Assembly: GCA_009767595.1 (NCBI GenBank)
Contig: VSDK01012749.1
Coordinates: 1,506 to 65,505, forward strand
DNA length: 64,000 bases
Direction: 5' to 3'
From: Symbiodinium kawagutii
Lineage: Eukaryota > Sar > Dinophyceae > Suessiales > Symbiodiniaceae
Shown here: piece after piece, positions 28,562 to 39,259 of the stretch
Numbering within the stretch: position 1 is the stretch's first letter
How the letters are laid out: each line of letters starts with the position of its first letter
Made by a program: the position numbers and the translations under genes
The notes under the pieces: model-generated
What the model was told of the DNA's origin: nothing
Databases searched by the model: none
What the model saw: only the letters and a program-made list of their open reading frames with translations

Positions 28562-30499
28562 ATGAGTTCCTCGCCGGTCGATGGAAGGCGCGCAACGACT
28601 CGAGTCACGGGTGGCTATGGCAGCCATGGCACTTTTCGCGGGAAAGGCAACACATGGCAACATCAAAGGCTTCCCCAAAAAACGCCGCCCAGGGATGGTG
28701 GTGATGAGCACCCTCGGCAGCCCAGTGCAGTTCGACTGAGTGCCTTTGCTGAGTAAGGTGACCACAGCCATGAGTGAATCATTGAAGAAAACAAAGTGGA
28801 AGGATTGGAAGGGGAAAAAAGACAAAATAAAGAAACAAATTTTGGATAGTGGGTCTAGCTTGCCCTGGGGTTGTTGATGAATGAATACTTTTCCAATTGC
28901 AAAGTGTGGTGAAGGCATCCCTTTAGGCATCCCTTTAGGCATCCAAGGGCGGCATCCAAGGGCGGCATCCAAGCTCCGAGCACTGCCTGAGGTTCAGGCA
29001 GCCTGAGAGCCTTTGCTGAGGAGATGGCTGAGCTGCGGCGTTTGCTTCTGGCGCATCCACGGGGAAACGGCCAAGAGATCCCCAAGAAAGCCACAGAGTT
29101 GTTGCATGGCACAATACAGCACTGCAATTGCCAGAAGGTCGCCATTTTTAGACATTTTGATGGAGGTCTCTTAAACTTTTCTTCGCTTCTGGAATTTGCA
29201 TTTCTTGAATGCTCCCCTTCTCACTCTTTGGAGGTCCGCAGCGGTACCAAGGCTAGAAGACCTACAGTCGAGCATGATGGAGACCATCCGTTCCGAATTC
29301 AGGGGATGCCTCAAGGAAGCGCAAGAAGACAAGAGCGAAAATCCTGGATCGTTGTCGACCTTGGCCTCCGGCATCACTTGTCAGATCCACAACTTGCGTG
29401 ATGTCAGCCCCTCAGGTGGATGAGGTTATGCCATGTTATTCCGTGGTGTGCCGTGGAACCCCCAATGTGAGGCATTTCTAGAAGTGACGTGTCATGTCAC
29501 CATGTCAGTTGTATTGTAGCCAGAGCGAGTGAGCTGAAGCTGGCACACCCAGGACTTGATCTCTATGCTGAACACCACCGATGGTCGAGTTGCATCTGTG
29601 AGCCCCCCTCGGGGCGTACACGTTCGGGAGGAGTCCCCAGTGGCATCCATCGCTGGGATCGCAAGCCTTGGAGGGCAGCCAATTCCGCCGGTTCCTATGC
29701 CACGACGAAGCCCTTCACCCAATGGGCTCAGCGCTGTCACTGCTGAGCCCGTCGTGAGGACAGCGGGCTACCCCGATCGAGCCGCGGTGACCCCAACCTT
29801 GGCTCCCAAGCCATTGACTTCAGTGCTGGCAGCAACACCCGGAGCTCCCGGACGTTTGGGCAAACCCTTTCAACGACTTGTGGTCCATGCCTCTACTGGG
29901 CAGTTGCCTGGGCAGGTTGCTTGAAAGCATTGCGAAGATCGATGTCTAAATGAGTCTAGATGTATAGTTTAGAAAGTTTAGATCTAAATGATGCTTTTTA
30001 TGTTTGCATTATTTTTCAAGCAACGACCAATGAATAAATGTGACCGGCAAACGATTTCACGTGGATCCAAGGTTGCACGTTCAACCTCGCCAACCGCAAG
30101 CCCTTGCAACTTTGCCATGCGTGGTTTTTCACGACCACAGACCAGGTCTGTCTCTCCGATTCCAAGTAACTCACCCTGGAACAGCATGAGTGGAGCAAGA
30201 AGACCAGGCGCGACTTGGAACTTACATTGTCACTGCCTCTGAAAAAGAAGCAGTGACATACTGCCACGAAGCTATCATTTCTCAGAAAAAGCATTCTCAA
30301 AAACTCGATGCGTCGGTGAATTTTCTTTTGAAAAGTGTGACGGGCTGCACTTGGATCAAATCTGTTTTGCTCGGCCACAGGATGGGGCACAGTTCCAGGT
30401 CCAACTGTGTCTGTGAGATTCAGTGGAAGCCCCCGCCCTCTTGGGTGGAGCCCTCAGAAACTTAGAGCAATCATTGAATTCTGCGGCATCTACATGTAA
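28562..30499 (+). CDS. Six-exon gene, helical then Ser/Pro-rich disordered protein
   Basis: Exons: 28562 to about 28739 (starts MSSSPVDGRRATTRV, Gly/Arg-rich), 29002-29100, 29252-29399, 29553-29915, 30072-30207 and 30381-30499 (TAA). From the second exon on, every junction keeps phase. Donors are GT (29101, 29916), GA (29400) and GC (30208). The second and third exons give a helical, coiled-coil-like part (FAEEMAELRRLLLAHPRG; LLEDLQSSMMETIRSEF). The long fourth exon is rich in Pro, Ser and Ala with SP motifs (PMPRRSPSP), and the fifth has RSTSPTASP and RSVSPIPSN. Many SP sites suggest phosphorylation by proline-directed kinases. The end is AIIEFCGIYM. No family recognised. Only the first exon and its donor are uncertain. 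This is among the best-supported spliced genes here. Confidence 0.55.
28917..28977. repeat. Two adjoining short repeats GGCATCC-based
   Basis: Three copies of GGCATCCCTTTA-like and two of GGCATCCAAGGGC, in the first intron of the Ser/Pro-rich gene. Confidence 0.85.
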
Positions 30500-31031
30500 G
30501 GTTGGGTTTTGTTGGTGAGAGGCAGCTAAAGTCAGGACAAACAGCAACCCACATCGGCAAAAGTCAGAGCATGGCATCAGAAGTCAGAGGAATGACAGGC
30601 GTGCACAAACAGAACACTGTGTATGTGGTACTTTTGAAGCGGCCCTTTCTTACATGATGCACATCTTCATGCGCATGGGCCCCTGCATGCTGTGTCCAAA
30701 CAATGCCTTCGTAAGATTCAAGCTGCCTACCAGGGAGGAAAGTCAACGTGGGCACATCCATATTCTCTACTAGTGAGCCACTTTGCATGGCACATCGATT
30801 TTCCAAGTTGCACATTCGATACTATAAAAAGAAGTGCAAGTTGCAGTGAAGCTCAACCATAGGTAGAGCAAATGTCCAAGTAAGAGTGTGTGAGTGTGTG
30901 TGTGTGTGTGCGTGTGTGCGTGCGGGCTGAGCTGTGCCATTGTGTTCCAGTACCCGCACTGTGGAACAAACGATGTCCAACATGGCTCTGTCCAAAGAGT
31001 AGCTGCGAAATTTTCGTATGATGATGACGGC

Positions 31032-31065
<34 letters not shown>

Positions 31066-31558
31066 GATAGAGAGATAGACAGATAGAGAGATAGAGAGAG
31101 AGATGGATAGACAGACAGACAGACAGGCAGGCAGACAGCCAGACAGACAGACAGAAAGACAGACATGGATGGACAGATAGAGTAGTTGAGAATTTGCGAG
31201 CTTCTTGGGAAGGTACAGCTGCATGAGAGAGCTTAAGGGTGAATGAGACAAGAAATATCGTTTGCGCAGCACTTGGCATAAGTATAAAATGCCAATCAGT
31301 CAGCAATGTCACTACAAAGACGGCATGAGAGTTGTGGCTTTTGCCACAACTTTTGGCATGTAAATGAAATTGGCAACGTGGTTTCTGTATGCCAAAGTTG
31401 CGATCGAGGTAAGAATTCGTTCCGCTCAGGTCATCTGGGGCCACGTCCATTCCAACAAACCGATCGTGGCAAAATCTGCAGGACACGATTTGCTGTGCTG
31501 TGTCCAGAAGGGATGGCTGTCCAACCATAGAAGTTCACGTTGAACGCGCACGTTGCCT
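30500..31558. other. Non-coding with (TG)n, (GA)n, (GATA)n and (GACA)n microsatellites
   Basis: (TG)n at about 30888-30922. A compound tract from 31032 to about 31170 moves from (GA)n through GATA to GACA units. Minus-strand frames here are Ser/Leu/Cys translations of the tract. Confidence 0.8.
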
Positions 31559-31963
31559 TTGAAGGGAAAGCCCTGGTGCTGCAAGGAGCCTGTCGCCGCT
31601 CCGAAGACGTCCATCACCGTAGCACATGCAGAGGCGAGGGAGAGCACTCGCTTAGAACTCATGATTTCAAACATGGAGATAATGAGAGAAGAATATCTAG
31701 GTATGATTAGGTATGATCTCACATCTCACATGATTTCACGGGGCATATGGACTCTCCATATCCCATCCATGTCATGATTGTCGTTTCTGCAAATCCTGGG
31801 GCACTGCCTGTTGTGAATCGATCAGGATGCACAAAAGGCTGCCAAGGACAAGCTGCCGGTGGAGACCCTCCGCTTGCACCCTGGCGCCTGTAGGTTGAGA
31901 CTCGTTTTTGTTGCGCGGAGCCTGCATGTCATTGTAACAAGATCAGTGGGACCGAAATGATGC
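31559..31963 (+). CDS. Possible exons of a hypothetical gene
   Basis: One exon ends at 31700 before GTATG (APKTSITVAHAEAREST, then LELMISNMEIMREEYL). Another starts at 31826 after CGATCAG (DAQKAAKDKLPVETLRLHPG). Both are strongly protein-like, but the phases do not match, so a missing exon or another boundary is needed. A further short piece (VDQNFLWRSLRSSLAETVN, near 32228-32287) could be a third exon. Confidence 0.28.
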
Positions 31964-33471
31964 GATATGAAGGCGGATGATTTTCATGCACTTATACATG
32001 TGGATCATGTAGGTATATGTATGGACATTTGTGCGTGTCCATGTGTTACGGGTATATCAGAGCACGGGCTAGGGTCAATCTGGCACTGTTCGCTGTGCCC
32101 ATTCGGACCTTGGATCGCTCCACGGTATTAAGTGCATATCGGTATGTATGTACTATTCTGTTTTGTTGGGTTGTATTAGTGCTTGGAGATGCTTGGGTTG
32201 TGTGTTTGTGTTTGTGTTTGTGCCAAGGTAGACCAGAATTTCCTGTGGCGGTCCCTGAGAAGTTCACTTGCTGAGACTGTGAACTAATAGTCCCGTAGCC
32301 CCTGCGTTTGTAGAGTCATGGAACATAATGGGAAGTACAGTGAAGCTCATTGAAGTGTATTGTAGCGATTTGAAGCGTTGAAGTCAGCATACCATCTACA
32401 TCCCAAACTGCAGGGCCACGAAGTGAAAGCACGTAGGCTCTCGTAGGCTGTTGTGAGAGTGAATCAGGCAGGAAAACGCCATGTGAGACCAGCCTGTACC
32501 TATCACACTACATCCCTTTCACTGTCCGTGATTCTCTGATCATGCTATGTGCACACTGATGCACACTGCATCTCTTGGCGAGACCTGACTCACTGTCACA
32601 TGTGTTACTGTTTTCTGAAGGATTCTAAAAGCATCGATCAAATCATCGACTTCATGTTGAATTCATGGGCCTGGAAGTGTGGCCAAGGTTGCAAGCAAAG
32701 CCTGCAGCCTATGGTCATGCTGCTTAGGTCACACATTCTCACTTAACGCAGAGGGCCAAATCTTGAGCAAACTGCTAAAGATCTCAGCTTCATCACGCAT
32801 CACCCCGCTTCTTTTTTCGTTGTAGGAAAGCGTTGCACTATAGTCATCGTGGATCAACGTGGGTCATGTCATACATCATTTGGACTTCCACCCAGGCAAA
32901 CCACAAGACCCGCTCTGTCTTTTCTTTGGTCATCTGTGCTTGGTCACCGTAGGCCCGTAGGTGTTCCGCACTGCCTCTCGCACTGCCTTTGCAGCTGGTA
33001 CAAAGCCAGTGTGCAAGCCGACCACGTCGTCCAACAAAGGACTAACCTGATCTAAACTGATCAAAACTTGCAGAGCAAGCTGGAGAAAAGCGCCGTGCAG
33101 CACTTCCCCTGTGTGAAATGTGAAGTTACAACGAAATTGTATGAAATTGCAGCTTCTGCGTTTCACCTCTTTCAGCTCAGAGGGTCAATGTGCTTCAGCT
33201 ACAAGTCAGCAGAGGCGGTCACAAAAGCACCAATACTACATTGATTTGCTCAAAACACACGAGTGGAACAACTCAAGTCAAACGGAAATGCTGCCACAAA
33301 AACATCAGTTCTCATCAGATATTAAAACTATTGGAAACTGAAATCAGATATGCAACTTTTGCAGGTATGCAGCTTGCAGATATACAACTTACATCGCTGC
33401 TTTTGTTGCACTTCCAGAGCTACTTAGTTACTTAGCAATCCGGTGTTAATGCCAGAACTGTATCCTGGCAG
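31964..33471. other. No supported gene
   Basis: A (TTTGTG)n run lies near 32200-32222. Nothing else recognised. Confidence 0.35.
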
Positions 33472-33771
33472 CGGTTCATCTCAGCCTGAACATGATGTGT
33501 GAGACATTGACAGGCATAGCTGGCAATTTCAATAGCATTTGAGCAATGAATGTAGTATTATTTTGCATTTTATGCTACGTTTCACAAATGTTTGTTTGAA
33601 CATCTCATGTTTTTGTGTGACCGGTTCAGCTCAGCCTGAACATGATGTGTGAGACATTGACAGGCATAGCTGGCAATTTCAATAGCATTTGAGCAATGAA
33701 TGTAGTATTATTTTGCATTTTATGCTACGTTTCACAAATGTTTGTTTGAACATCTCATGTTTTTGTGTGAC
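33472..33771. repeat. Tandem duplication, 2 x 150 bp
   Basis: 33472-33621 and 33622-33771 are identical but for one base (T at 33479, G at 33629). No coding sequence. Near identity means a recent duplication or an assembly artefact. Confidence 0.95.
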
Positions 33772-35388
33772 ATTGTATTTGTCAACATTTGCACGCTTGG
33801 TTGATCCTGTTTGTGCTTGTTGGCTTTGGTGGCTTCGGTGCTTTTGCCTGAGGCCGCAGTGAATGGGAGGCGGGGTGTTGAAACCAGGTGCTCTCAGAAC
33901 TCAAGCTGGAAAACAACATCATTGTCCTTTCGAATGGGTACAACAATTGTGCTTACAATGTATTGCCATATGGGGCCATTGTGAGCTGCATTCTTGGACC
34001 CCGCACCCCTTTTGAGCCGAGGTGGGTCAGGAGCTCGTTCGAGGTGTGATTCTTGGCTTCGATGTGTGCGATCTGTGGACACGGAAATGATCGCCGAGGA
34101 CATCAGAGAGGAAAAAAGCGCAAAGATATGCCGAAGAAGGTGCCTATCCTATTGGCGTATTGTGTTCTGTTGCCTTCGGTGCAATCGGGCACAGCTGTTG
34201 CAGAGCCGCTGATTGCAGTCTGTGGGTCTGTAGATGGGTTTAGCATGATCTGGCTGCGTCAGAAGGGAACACTGGAAGCATTTCATATTTCTCAATTCTG
34301 GCTGGGAATAGAGTCATATGTGTTTAAACGTTTATTCTCACATAGCACTACTGGCGGGGTGCTGCGTGGGTGCAAGGAGTGCGGATGTATCAGATCGGCC
34401 GAAATCGCTTTGAGCCAAAATTTCTTGTTCGAGCCAAGGACCGAAGGGCATAAAGAAAGCCGTAAAAAGATGTAGAAAGAGTCGTGAAAGAGGCAAAGGA
34501 GTAAAGATTCGGCCTCAAAAAGCCTAAAGAAAGGCCTAGAAAGCCTAAAGGTTTCCTAAAGGAATGATCTCTGGAAATGGTTTCGTAAGGACGTCCCTGA
34601 GGCAAAAGAAGGGGTGGCATCGTTGTGCCTTGCCATCGCAGGAGCTCTTGGCAGCATCGGTCGCACTGCATCCATTGCAAGACACCCAGTGGGAAAAATG
34701 GAGAACAAAATGAGGAAAGAATTGAGAATAGAATAGAATGATAAAAAGACAAAATAGAATGAGAACAAGTAGAATAATACAGAATGATAACATTGATTTC
34801 GCATTGAGTAGACATGTAATAATAAAGTCTCTAGAGGGCCGGAGGGAGTAGATTTGAGTAGATAATAGAGATTTGATGTTCGTACTATTCTTCATGTAGT
34901 CGATAGGAATAGAGAAGAATGGAGTAGAGTTTGAAATCATAGGAACATATTGAAACATATTGAAACATATTGAACCTATGAAAGAATGGGAGCATTTGAG
35001 AGCAAGATCAAGATGTTGAAGTTTTTTTGTACCTCATAAGCCAGTACCCATATAGTTCACATGGTTGGACACATACGTCACCTTCATACCGGTGGTGGAG
35101 CCTCTGAAGCCCAGCTGTGGGAGCTTCACCGGTGCTGCTGCGCAAGGTCGTGCGCAATACGCATGGTTATATTCGGGCATGAGAGGTCGCCAAACCACCC
35201 CTTACAAAAAAATAACACATAGAAACCTTTGGTCCTGGTGGAGGGCGCAGTCAAAAAAACCTTTGAAAACCTGTTGCTGTTAGTGGGCACACGGGGGGTT
35301 GCATGCATGGCTTTGTTTGGTGCTTGCTGTTCTGTGAGTTCACTTAGTAAGAAGGCCCCAGATATAGTCTAGAACATCAGTCGGGAGC
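33772..35388. other. Weakly coding to non-coding; purine-skewed part at 34690-34800
   Basis: A 140-codon frame at 34053-34475 (MCAICGHGNDRRGHQRGKKR at its start) may be chance. A frame near 35080-35180 (FIPVVEPLKPSCGSFTGAAA) is protein-like. A 12-base match to the DinoSL core lies on the minus strand at 34410-34421. Confidence 0.3.
34410..34421 (-). other. Spliced-leader-like 12-mer (minus strand)
   Basis: On the minus strand it reads ATTTTGGCTCAA, identical to 12 bases of the DinoSL 3' part. The flanking leader bases are not kept. Chance is possible, though a 12-mer is expected less than once in this window. Confidence 0.25.
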
Positions 35389-35808
35389 GTGGGGTTCAAG
35401 ATCGTGGTTTCAGGGCAGCTAGCTTCTTCTACTTGGGAAATACGCCAAGTGCTGAGAGAATTGCAAAGACTGCAAAATGATAGCGATATCAGGTGCATGA
35501 ATGCGCCTGGCACGTTCAAGGTTAAACCTACTTTCAAGACCCAAGACAGCTACTCGAGCATATTTGGAGTGCCTTCGTCAGTTCCTCAGACAAATGTTGA
35601 GTTGGAAGCGCTCATTGTCTCAGCATGTTGGCTTTTCAGACGCTGGATTTGTTTACCAAGATTCAGCCTTCATAGCTGTCCAGCGGGCAAACCCTTGGAG
35701 GCCGAGAAAGCGGCGAACACATCATGTTGTCCGCTGTACTGGCTCAGCTCCTTCACGCAAACATGGACATGTCATGGGTGCAGCAAAACTCAGAAAGCTC
35801 AACTCTAA
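35389..35808 (+). CDS. Possible exon upstream of the intronless gene
   Basis: Frame with KIVVSGQLASSTWEIRQVLR and FKTQDSYSSIFGVPSSVPQT looks coding to about 35610. It then becomes doubtful, and a second frame (FSDAGFVYQDSAFIAVQ) looks better from 35620, which suggests an intron or frame change. No family recognised. Confidence 0.3.
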   Translation: MGFKIVVSGQLASSTWEIRQVLRELQRLQNDSDIRCMNAPGTFKVKPTFKTQDSYSSIFGVPSSVPQTNVELEALIVSACWLFRRWICLPRFSLHSCPAGKPLEAEKAANTSCCPLYWLSSFTQTWTCHGCSKTQKAQL

Positions 35809-35892
35809 GCAGACAAAAGATCACTGCACTTGACACGTTCATCCTACAACCAGTAGTCATCTCATAGCATTGCTCTGATTTTCTTCACTCAC

Positions 35893-37116
35893 ATGGCAAA
35901 CGTGAACCTCCCCGGCTCTGAGCGAATCGTAACAAAGTTGTGCAAGATCGAAGTGCCTCAGGTGGTCCTGGGCAAAGAAGACTGCGATGAATCTGTGCCA
36001 GTGCCAATTCCAGGTGCTTGGGCCGACGCCTGCGCCTTACCTCAGCCACTGAGGCGCTTGACCTTTCAGGTGCCAATGAATAGTGAGGAGGGCTGCATCC
36101 TCAACATCCCTCTGGATGGGAGCCAGCTTTCCAAGGAACTTCCCCGAGGTCTGTCGGGAGGGGACACTGCTTTGGCCGTCCAACGGCCTGATGGATGGCG
36201 CATCATGCGGAAGCCCAGCTACTTTGCTTTCCTGGTGCCTTCCCATGCAAAAGCTGGGACAGCGGTAAAACAACAGCTGCCAGATGGCACAATTCTGCAC
36301 TTTGAGGTGCCTGAAGGTGTTGTGCCCGGACACCTAGTGGAGTTGCAATGCTCAGCAAATTCATGGCAAATGAAACAAGTGGTGGAACTTACAGAAGTTC
36401 AACGCATACCAGCCCAGACGCCCACCATCCGTGGACCTTTCTTGGCTGCATTGGATTTGTTGAGAGATTCCATGTGCCTGAGCCAATTGCAACCGGACGC
36501 AGATGGAATGCTGGTGGTGAACGTGCCGTTCTGTGGCCGCTTCCAAGAGTATGCCATGCTAGGCAATTTCCTTGCAGAGCATTGCCTAATTTTGCCCGGC
36601 ATCAAGGGTGTGAGGATATTTGCAGCTGACAGCGCGGACTGCTACTATTACGAGTGGGCAGTTGCCAAAAGATGGCTTGCAGAGTTTCATCCGTCCATCG
36701 AGATTCACTTACAAGTCCAAGACCTGCAGATGGACCCTTTGCCAAGAGCAGGGCTTACCATTGCTTTGCACCCAGAAGTGACCAGAGGAGGCTCCTGGTT
36801 TCAGATCATGGGATCAGTGATCAAGGCCTCACAGAGAGGAGTTTGCCTTTTTGCAGCCTTCTTCCAGGATGAGGTGACAACTCTCATGAACATGATGGAC
36901 ATGTATGACGAGAGCTGTCGTGAAAGGCAAGTTGTTGAGAATGCCTACTGGAAAGAGATTGACCATTCCGAGACAGCAAAGGTGAATGGAAAGTCGCCCT
37001 CAAAACGAATGAATTTCTTGGTGCTCGTAAGACCTCCAAAGCCGCCGGCGAAGGTGGAAACATCGCTGTTCCACAGGTTGGGACAGCTTTTGACCTGCAT
37101 GTGTCGTTCCAAATGA
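35893..37116 (+). CDS. Intronless 407-aa protein: VP..G repeats plus Rossmann-like C-terminal domain
   Basis: ATG 35893 to TGA 37114-37116, no intron. Residues about 55-155 hold two related beta-rich units, LTFQVPMNSEEGC and LPDGTILHFEVPEGVVPGH, of the type seen repeatedly in algal and dinoflagellate proteins of unknown role. From about 185 a second domain has CGRFQEYAMLGNFLAEH, VRIFAADSADCYYYEWAV (residues 240-257), LTIALHPEVTRGG (His293) and VCLFAAFFQDEV. I recall similar sequences as a recurrent uncharacterised dinoflagellate domain; the VRIFAAD strand followed by an acidic loop looks Rossmann or methyltransferase-like, but I see no SAM-binding GxGxG, so no function is assigned. The C-terminus ends CMCRSK, a possible lipid-modified cysteine site. 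No signal peptide. Confidence 0.75.
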   Translation: MANVNLPGSERIVTKLCKIEVPQVVLGKEDCDESVPVPIPGAWADACALPQPLRRLTFQVPMNSEEGCILNIPLDGSQLSKELPRGLSGGDTALAVQRPDGWRIMRKPSYFAFLVPSHAKAGTAVKQQLPDGTILHFEVPEGVVPGHLVELQCSANSWQMKQVVELTEVQRIPAQTPTIRGPFLAALDLLRDSMCLSQLQPDADGMLVVNVPFCGRFQEYAMLGNFLAEHCLILPGIKGVRIFAADSADCYYYEWAVAKRWLAEFHPSIEIHLQVQDLQMDPLPRAGLTIALHPEVTRGGSWFQIMGSVIKASQRGVCLFAAFFQDEVTTLMNMMDMYDESCRERQVVENAYWKEIDHSETAKVNGKSPSKRMNFLVLVRPPKPPAKVETSLFHRLGQLLTCMCRSK

Positions 37117-37375
37117 TGCCTCTTCGCGTGGAGAGGTATAGCTTTCCGCAGGTCAAATTGCCTCAGGCGCTGTGAAAAAAGGAGATGTGGCTGAGAGGCT
37201 GGGGCGAAGATAGGGACAACCAAAAATGTCACCGGACCAAGGTTTAGATCCTGCATCTGCCGCTGCACATCAGAACGTGGCACAGGTAGGGCAGGATGCA
37301 GGGCGTTGCAATGCATTGCATCCTGACGCCCCAAAAAGTGGCGACCATCGGTGACCCTGGTAGGTCTTTGATGAC
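37117..37375. other. Spacer after the intronless gene
   Basis: Nothing recognised. Confidence 0.3.
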
Positions 37376-37622
37376 TTGGGAAACCGCACAGCAGTGCCTC
37401 GGCTGCGAGCTGTGCAGAGCTGTGCAGAGTGCGTTGGTTCTGAAGCCGAGGCTTTCACACACTACCAGCACTGGGTGGACCTGGAACCCAGGTGGGACGG
37501 TGCATCGCATGGCATTGCACGGCCATTGTGGGTGCTTCACAGGTCTGCAAAGGCGAAGAAGGGCTTGGCCTTGTCTTATTTGTGGGTTGGGAACTTAGCT
37601 GGTTTTGTAGGCCGAGTGCGGT
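37376..37622 (+). CDS. Possible exon, hypothetical
   Basis: Frame with EAFTHYQHWVDLEPRWDGAS and KKGLALSYLWVGNLAGFVG is convincingly protein-like between about 37425 and 37615. It stops in TAA at 37621. Edges unknown. No family recognised. Confidence 0.33.
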
Positions 37623-37830
37623 AATTCGGTAAGATGATGCAAGATGTTGATTTAGCGCTCCTCAGCGTGAACGACATTGAACGACGGAAACATTTTGAAA
37701 GCGTCGCTTTGCATAGGCTGCTAAGGCTGGTCTGTTCATTTTGCAATTAATTTACTGCAAGAACAATGACTTTGATACAGCTGTTGACCTCACCAGCACG
37801 ATCTCAAGGCGGGCAGTGACCATTTGCAAG

Positions 37831-38015
37831 ATGGAAGTCAGCTCTGTGACGAGGTGAGCGAGCTGAGAACTGTCGTTGCATTACAATTGGCTGCACAGCA
37901 CATGCCGCAGGCAGCTGAACTTGATGCAGATCCGTCCATACCCTTCGATTGTGCTCAGCTGCTTGTGTTGCTCCTTCCACCTAGTGAGGAGGCCAGGGAG
38001 AGCATGAGCATGTGA
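37831..38015 (+). CDS. Probable terminal exon, hypothetical
   Basis: After TTTGCAAG the frame reads DGSQLCDEVSELRTVVALQL, AAQHMPQAAELDADPSIPFD, then CAQLLVLLLPPSEEA, with TGA at 38013-38015. Helical, acidic composition typical of coding sequence. It could end the gene whose exon is at 37376-37622. No family recognised. Confidence 0.36.
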
Positions 38016-38699
38016 CTTGGTTCAACTAGGCTCCACCTGCACGGCACCCACCTGTCAGGGCCCCTCTTAACTTCAAGGTGCACCCCATGTGCCAATGTAA
38101 CAGCACAGTCACTGCGGGCCGCCCTGTCACGGGAACCACAATTCAGACAGACGGACGGACAGGCAGGCAGGCAGGCAGCCTCGCAGCTCATGTTCTGTCG
38201 CTTAAGACGGTATGGGAAGATCGGAAAAACTATCGAAGCACTTGAGATCTTGAGACAGGCCACGAAGTCGCAGGACTTTTGTACCGACAGTGCTGTGCTC
38301 AAACTCGACGCCTTTGGTGCACTGCCCTGACCCCTGACGACCGATCCGAGGATCGGAAGGAGACTGCGGTGATCCAAGCAGCTCGCATTGGTCCCTTGCT
38401 AAGCCTAAGCATGAGAGAAAATTTCATAAAATTTCAGCAATGTCTGATTTTGCATCATCTGACCGGTTTTCCTTGTCCAGTCCGTCCAGGATGACCCACA
38501 TTGAACCTAAATTCCGAAGGGCACAGGACTGCTGGGAAATTGCAGTGGGTAAGGTTTGCATACGATTGTATGCATGTTGGATGCTGCATGTTGGATGCTG
38601 CATGTTGTGCGTGTTATTTTCGGAACGTGCCTGACATGTTTGAGCTATTCAGCTTGGCTTTTGCAGCTTGAGAGGGTGAAGAAGGTGACGAGGGGAAGA
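38016..38699. other. Mixed: short protein-like frames, GGCA repeat
   Basis: (GGCA)n/(GGAC)n near 38145-38180. Frames near 38230-38320 (ALEILRQATKSQDFCTDSAV) and 38320-38410 (LTPDDRSEDRKETAVIQAAR) look coding but cannot be joined with confidence; they may be TPR-like helices. Confidence 0.3.
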
Positions 38700-38812
38700 G
38701 ATGGCAGAGAGATGGCAGAGAGATGGGAAGAGATAGGAAGAGATAGGAAGAGATGGGAAGAGATGGGAAGAGATGGGAAGAGATGGGAAGAGATGGGAAG
38801 AGGGAGAGATTG
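38700..38812. repeat. 10-bp minisatellite GAGATGGGAA
   Basis: About ten copies of GGGAAGAGAT/AGGAAGAGAT plus two longer units at the left. Purine-only units on the + strand. Confidence 0.95.
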
Positions 38813-39259
38813 GGACCATTTTTTCAAGGGCGGCCCAGTGCAGAGAGAGGCGTTGGCACCGCGTTTGGGAAGGGCAGTCTGGGCAAGTGGCAGCATTGTG
38901 CAACAGCTGGCTCCGAAGGTCACAGGAGGGAAGACCAAGGGATCCAAGGGCCAACATGGAGGACACTCTTGGGGCTGGTGGATGGTTGTCGTGGAAGTGT
39001 GACAGGAGGCTGCGTTTAGATCGTGGTCGGAGCCTCAGTAAATGCAGAGACCTGCCAGAAAAAGATTCTTGTTGGAGAGCTCAGGTTGAAGAACTTTGTG
39101 AGTTGTCTACATGTAGCTCTGATATAATGAACTCACAGTTTTTGATGTAGCGAAGTGAGTACCTGAAAAATGCTTAGGCGAGGAGGGCCTGCAGCTTTGC
39201 CTTTTAACGGGCAAGACTGACACTCAGCAGTTGGTAGTGCAAAGATTCAGGGTCACACC
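38813..39259. other. Possible exon 38813-39000, otherwise nothing seen
   Basis: A frame reads FFKGGPVQREALAPRLGRAV and then Gly/Lys-rich sequence to TGA at about 39000. Weak. Confidence 0.25.
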
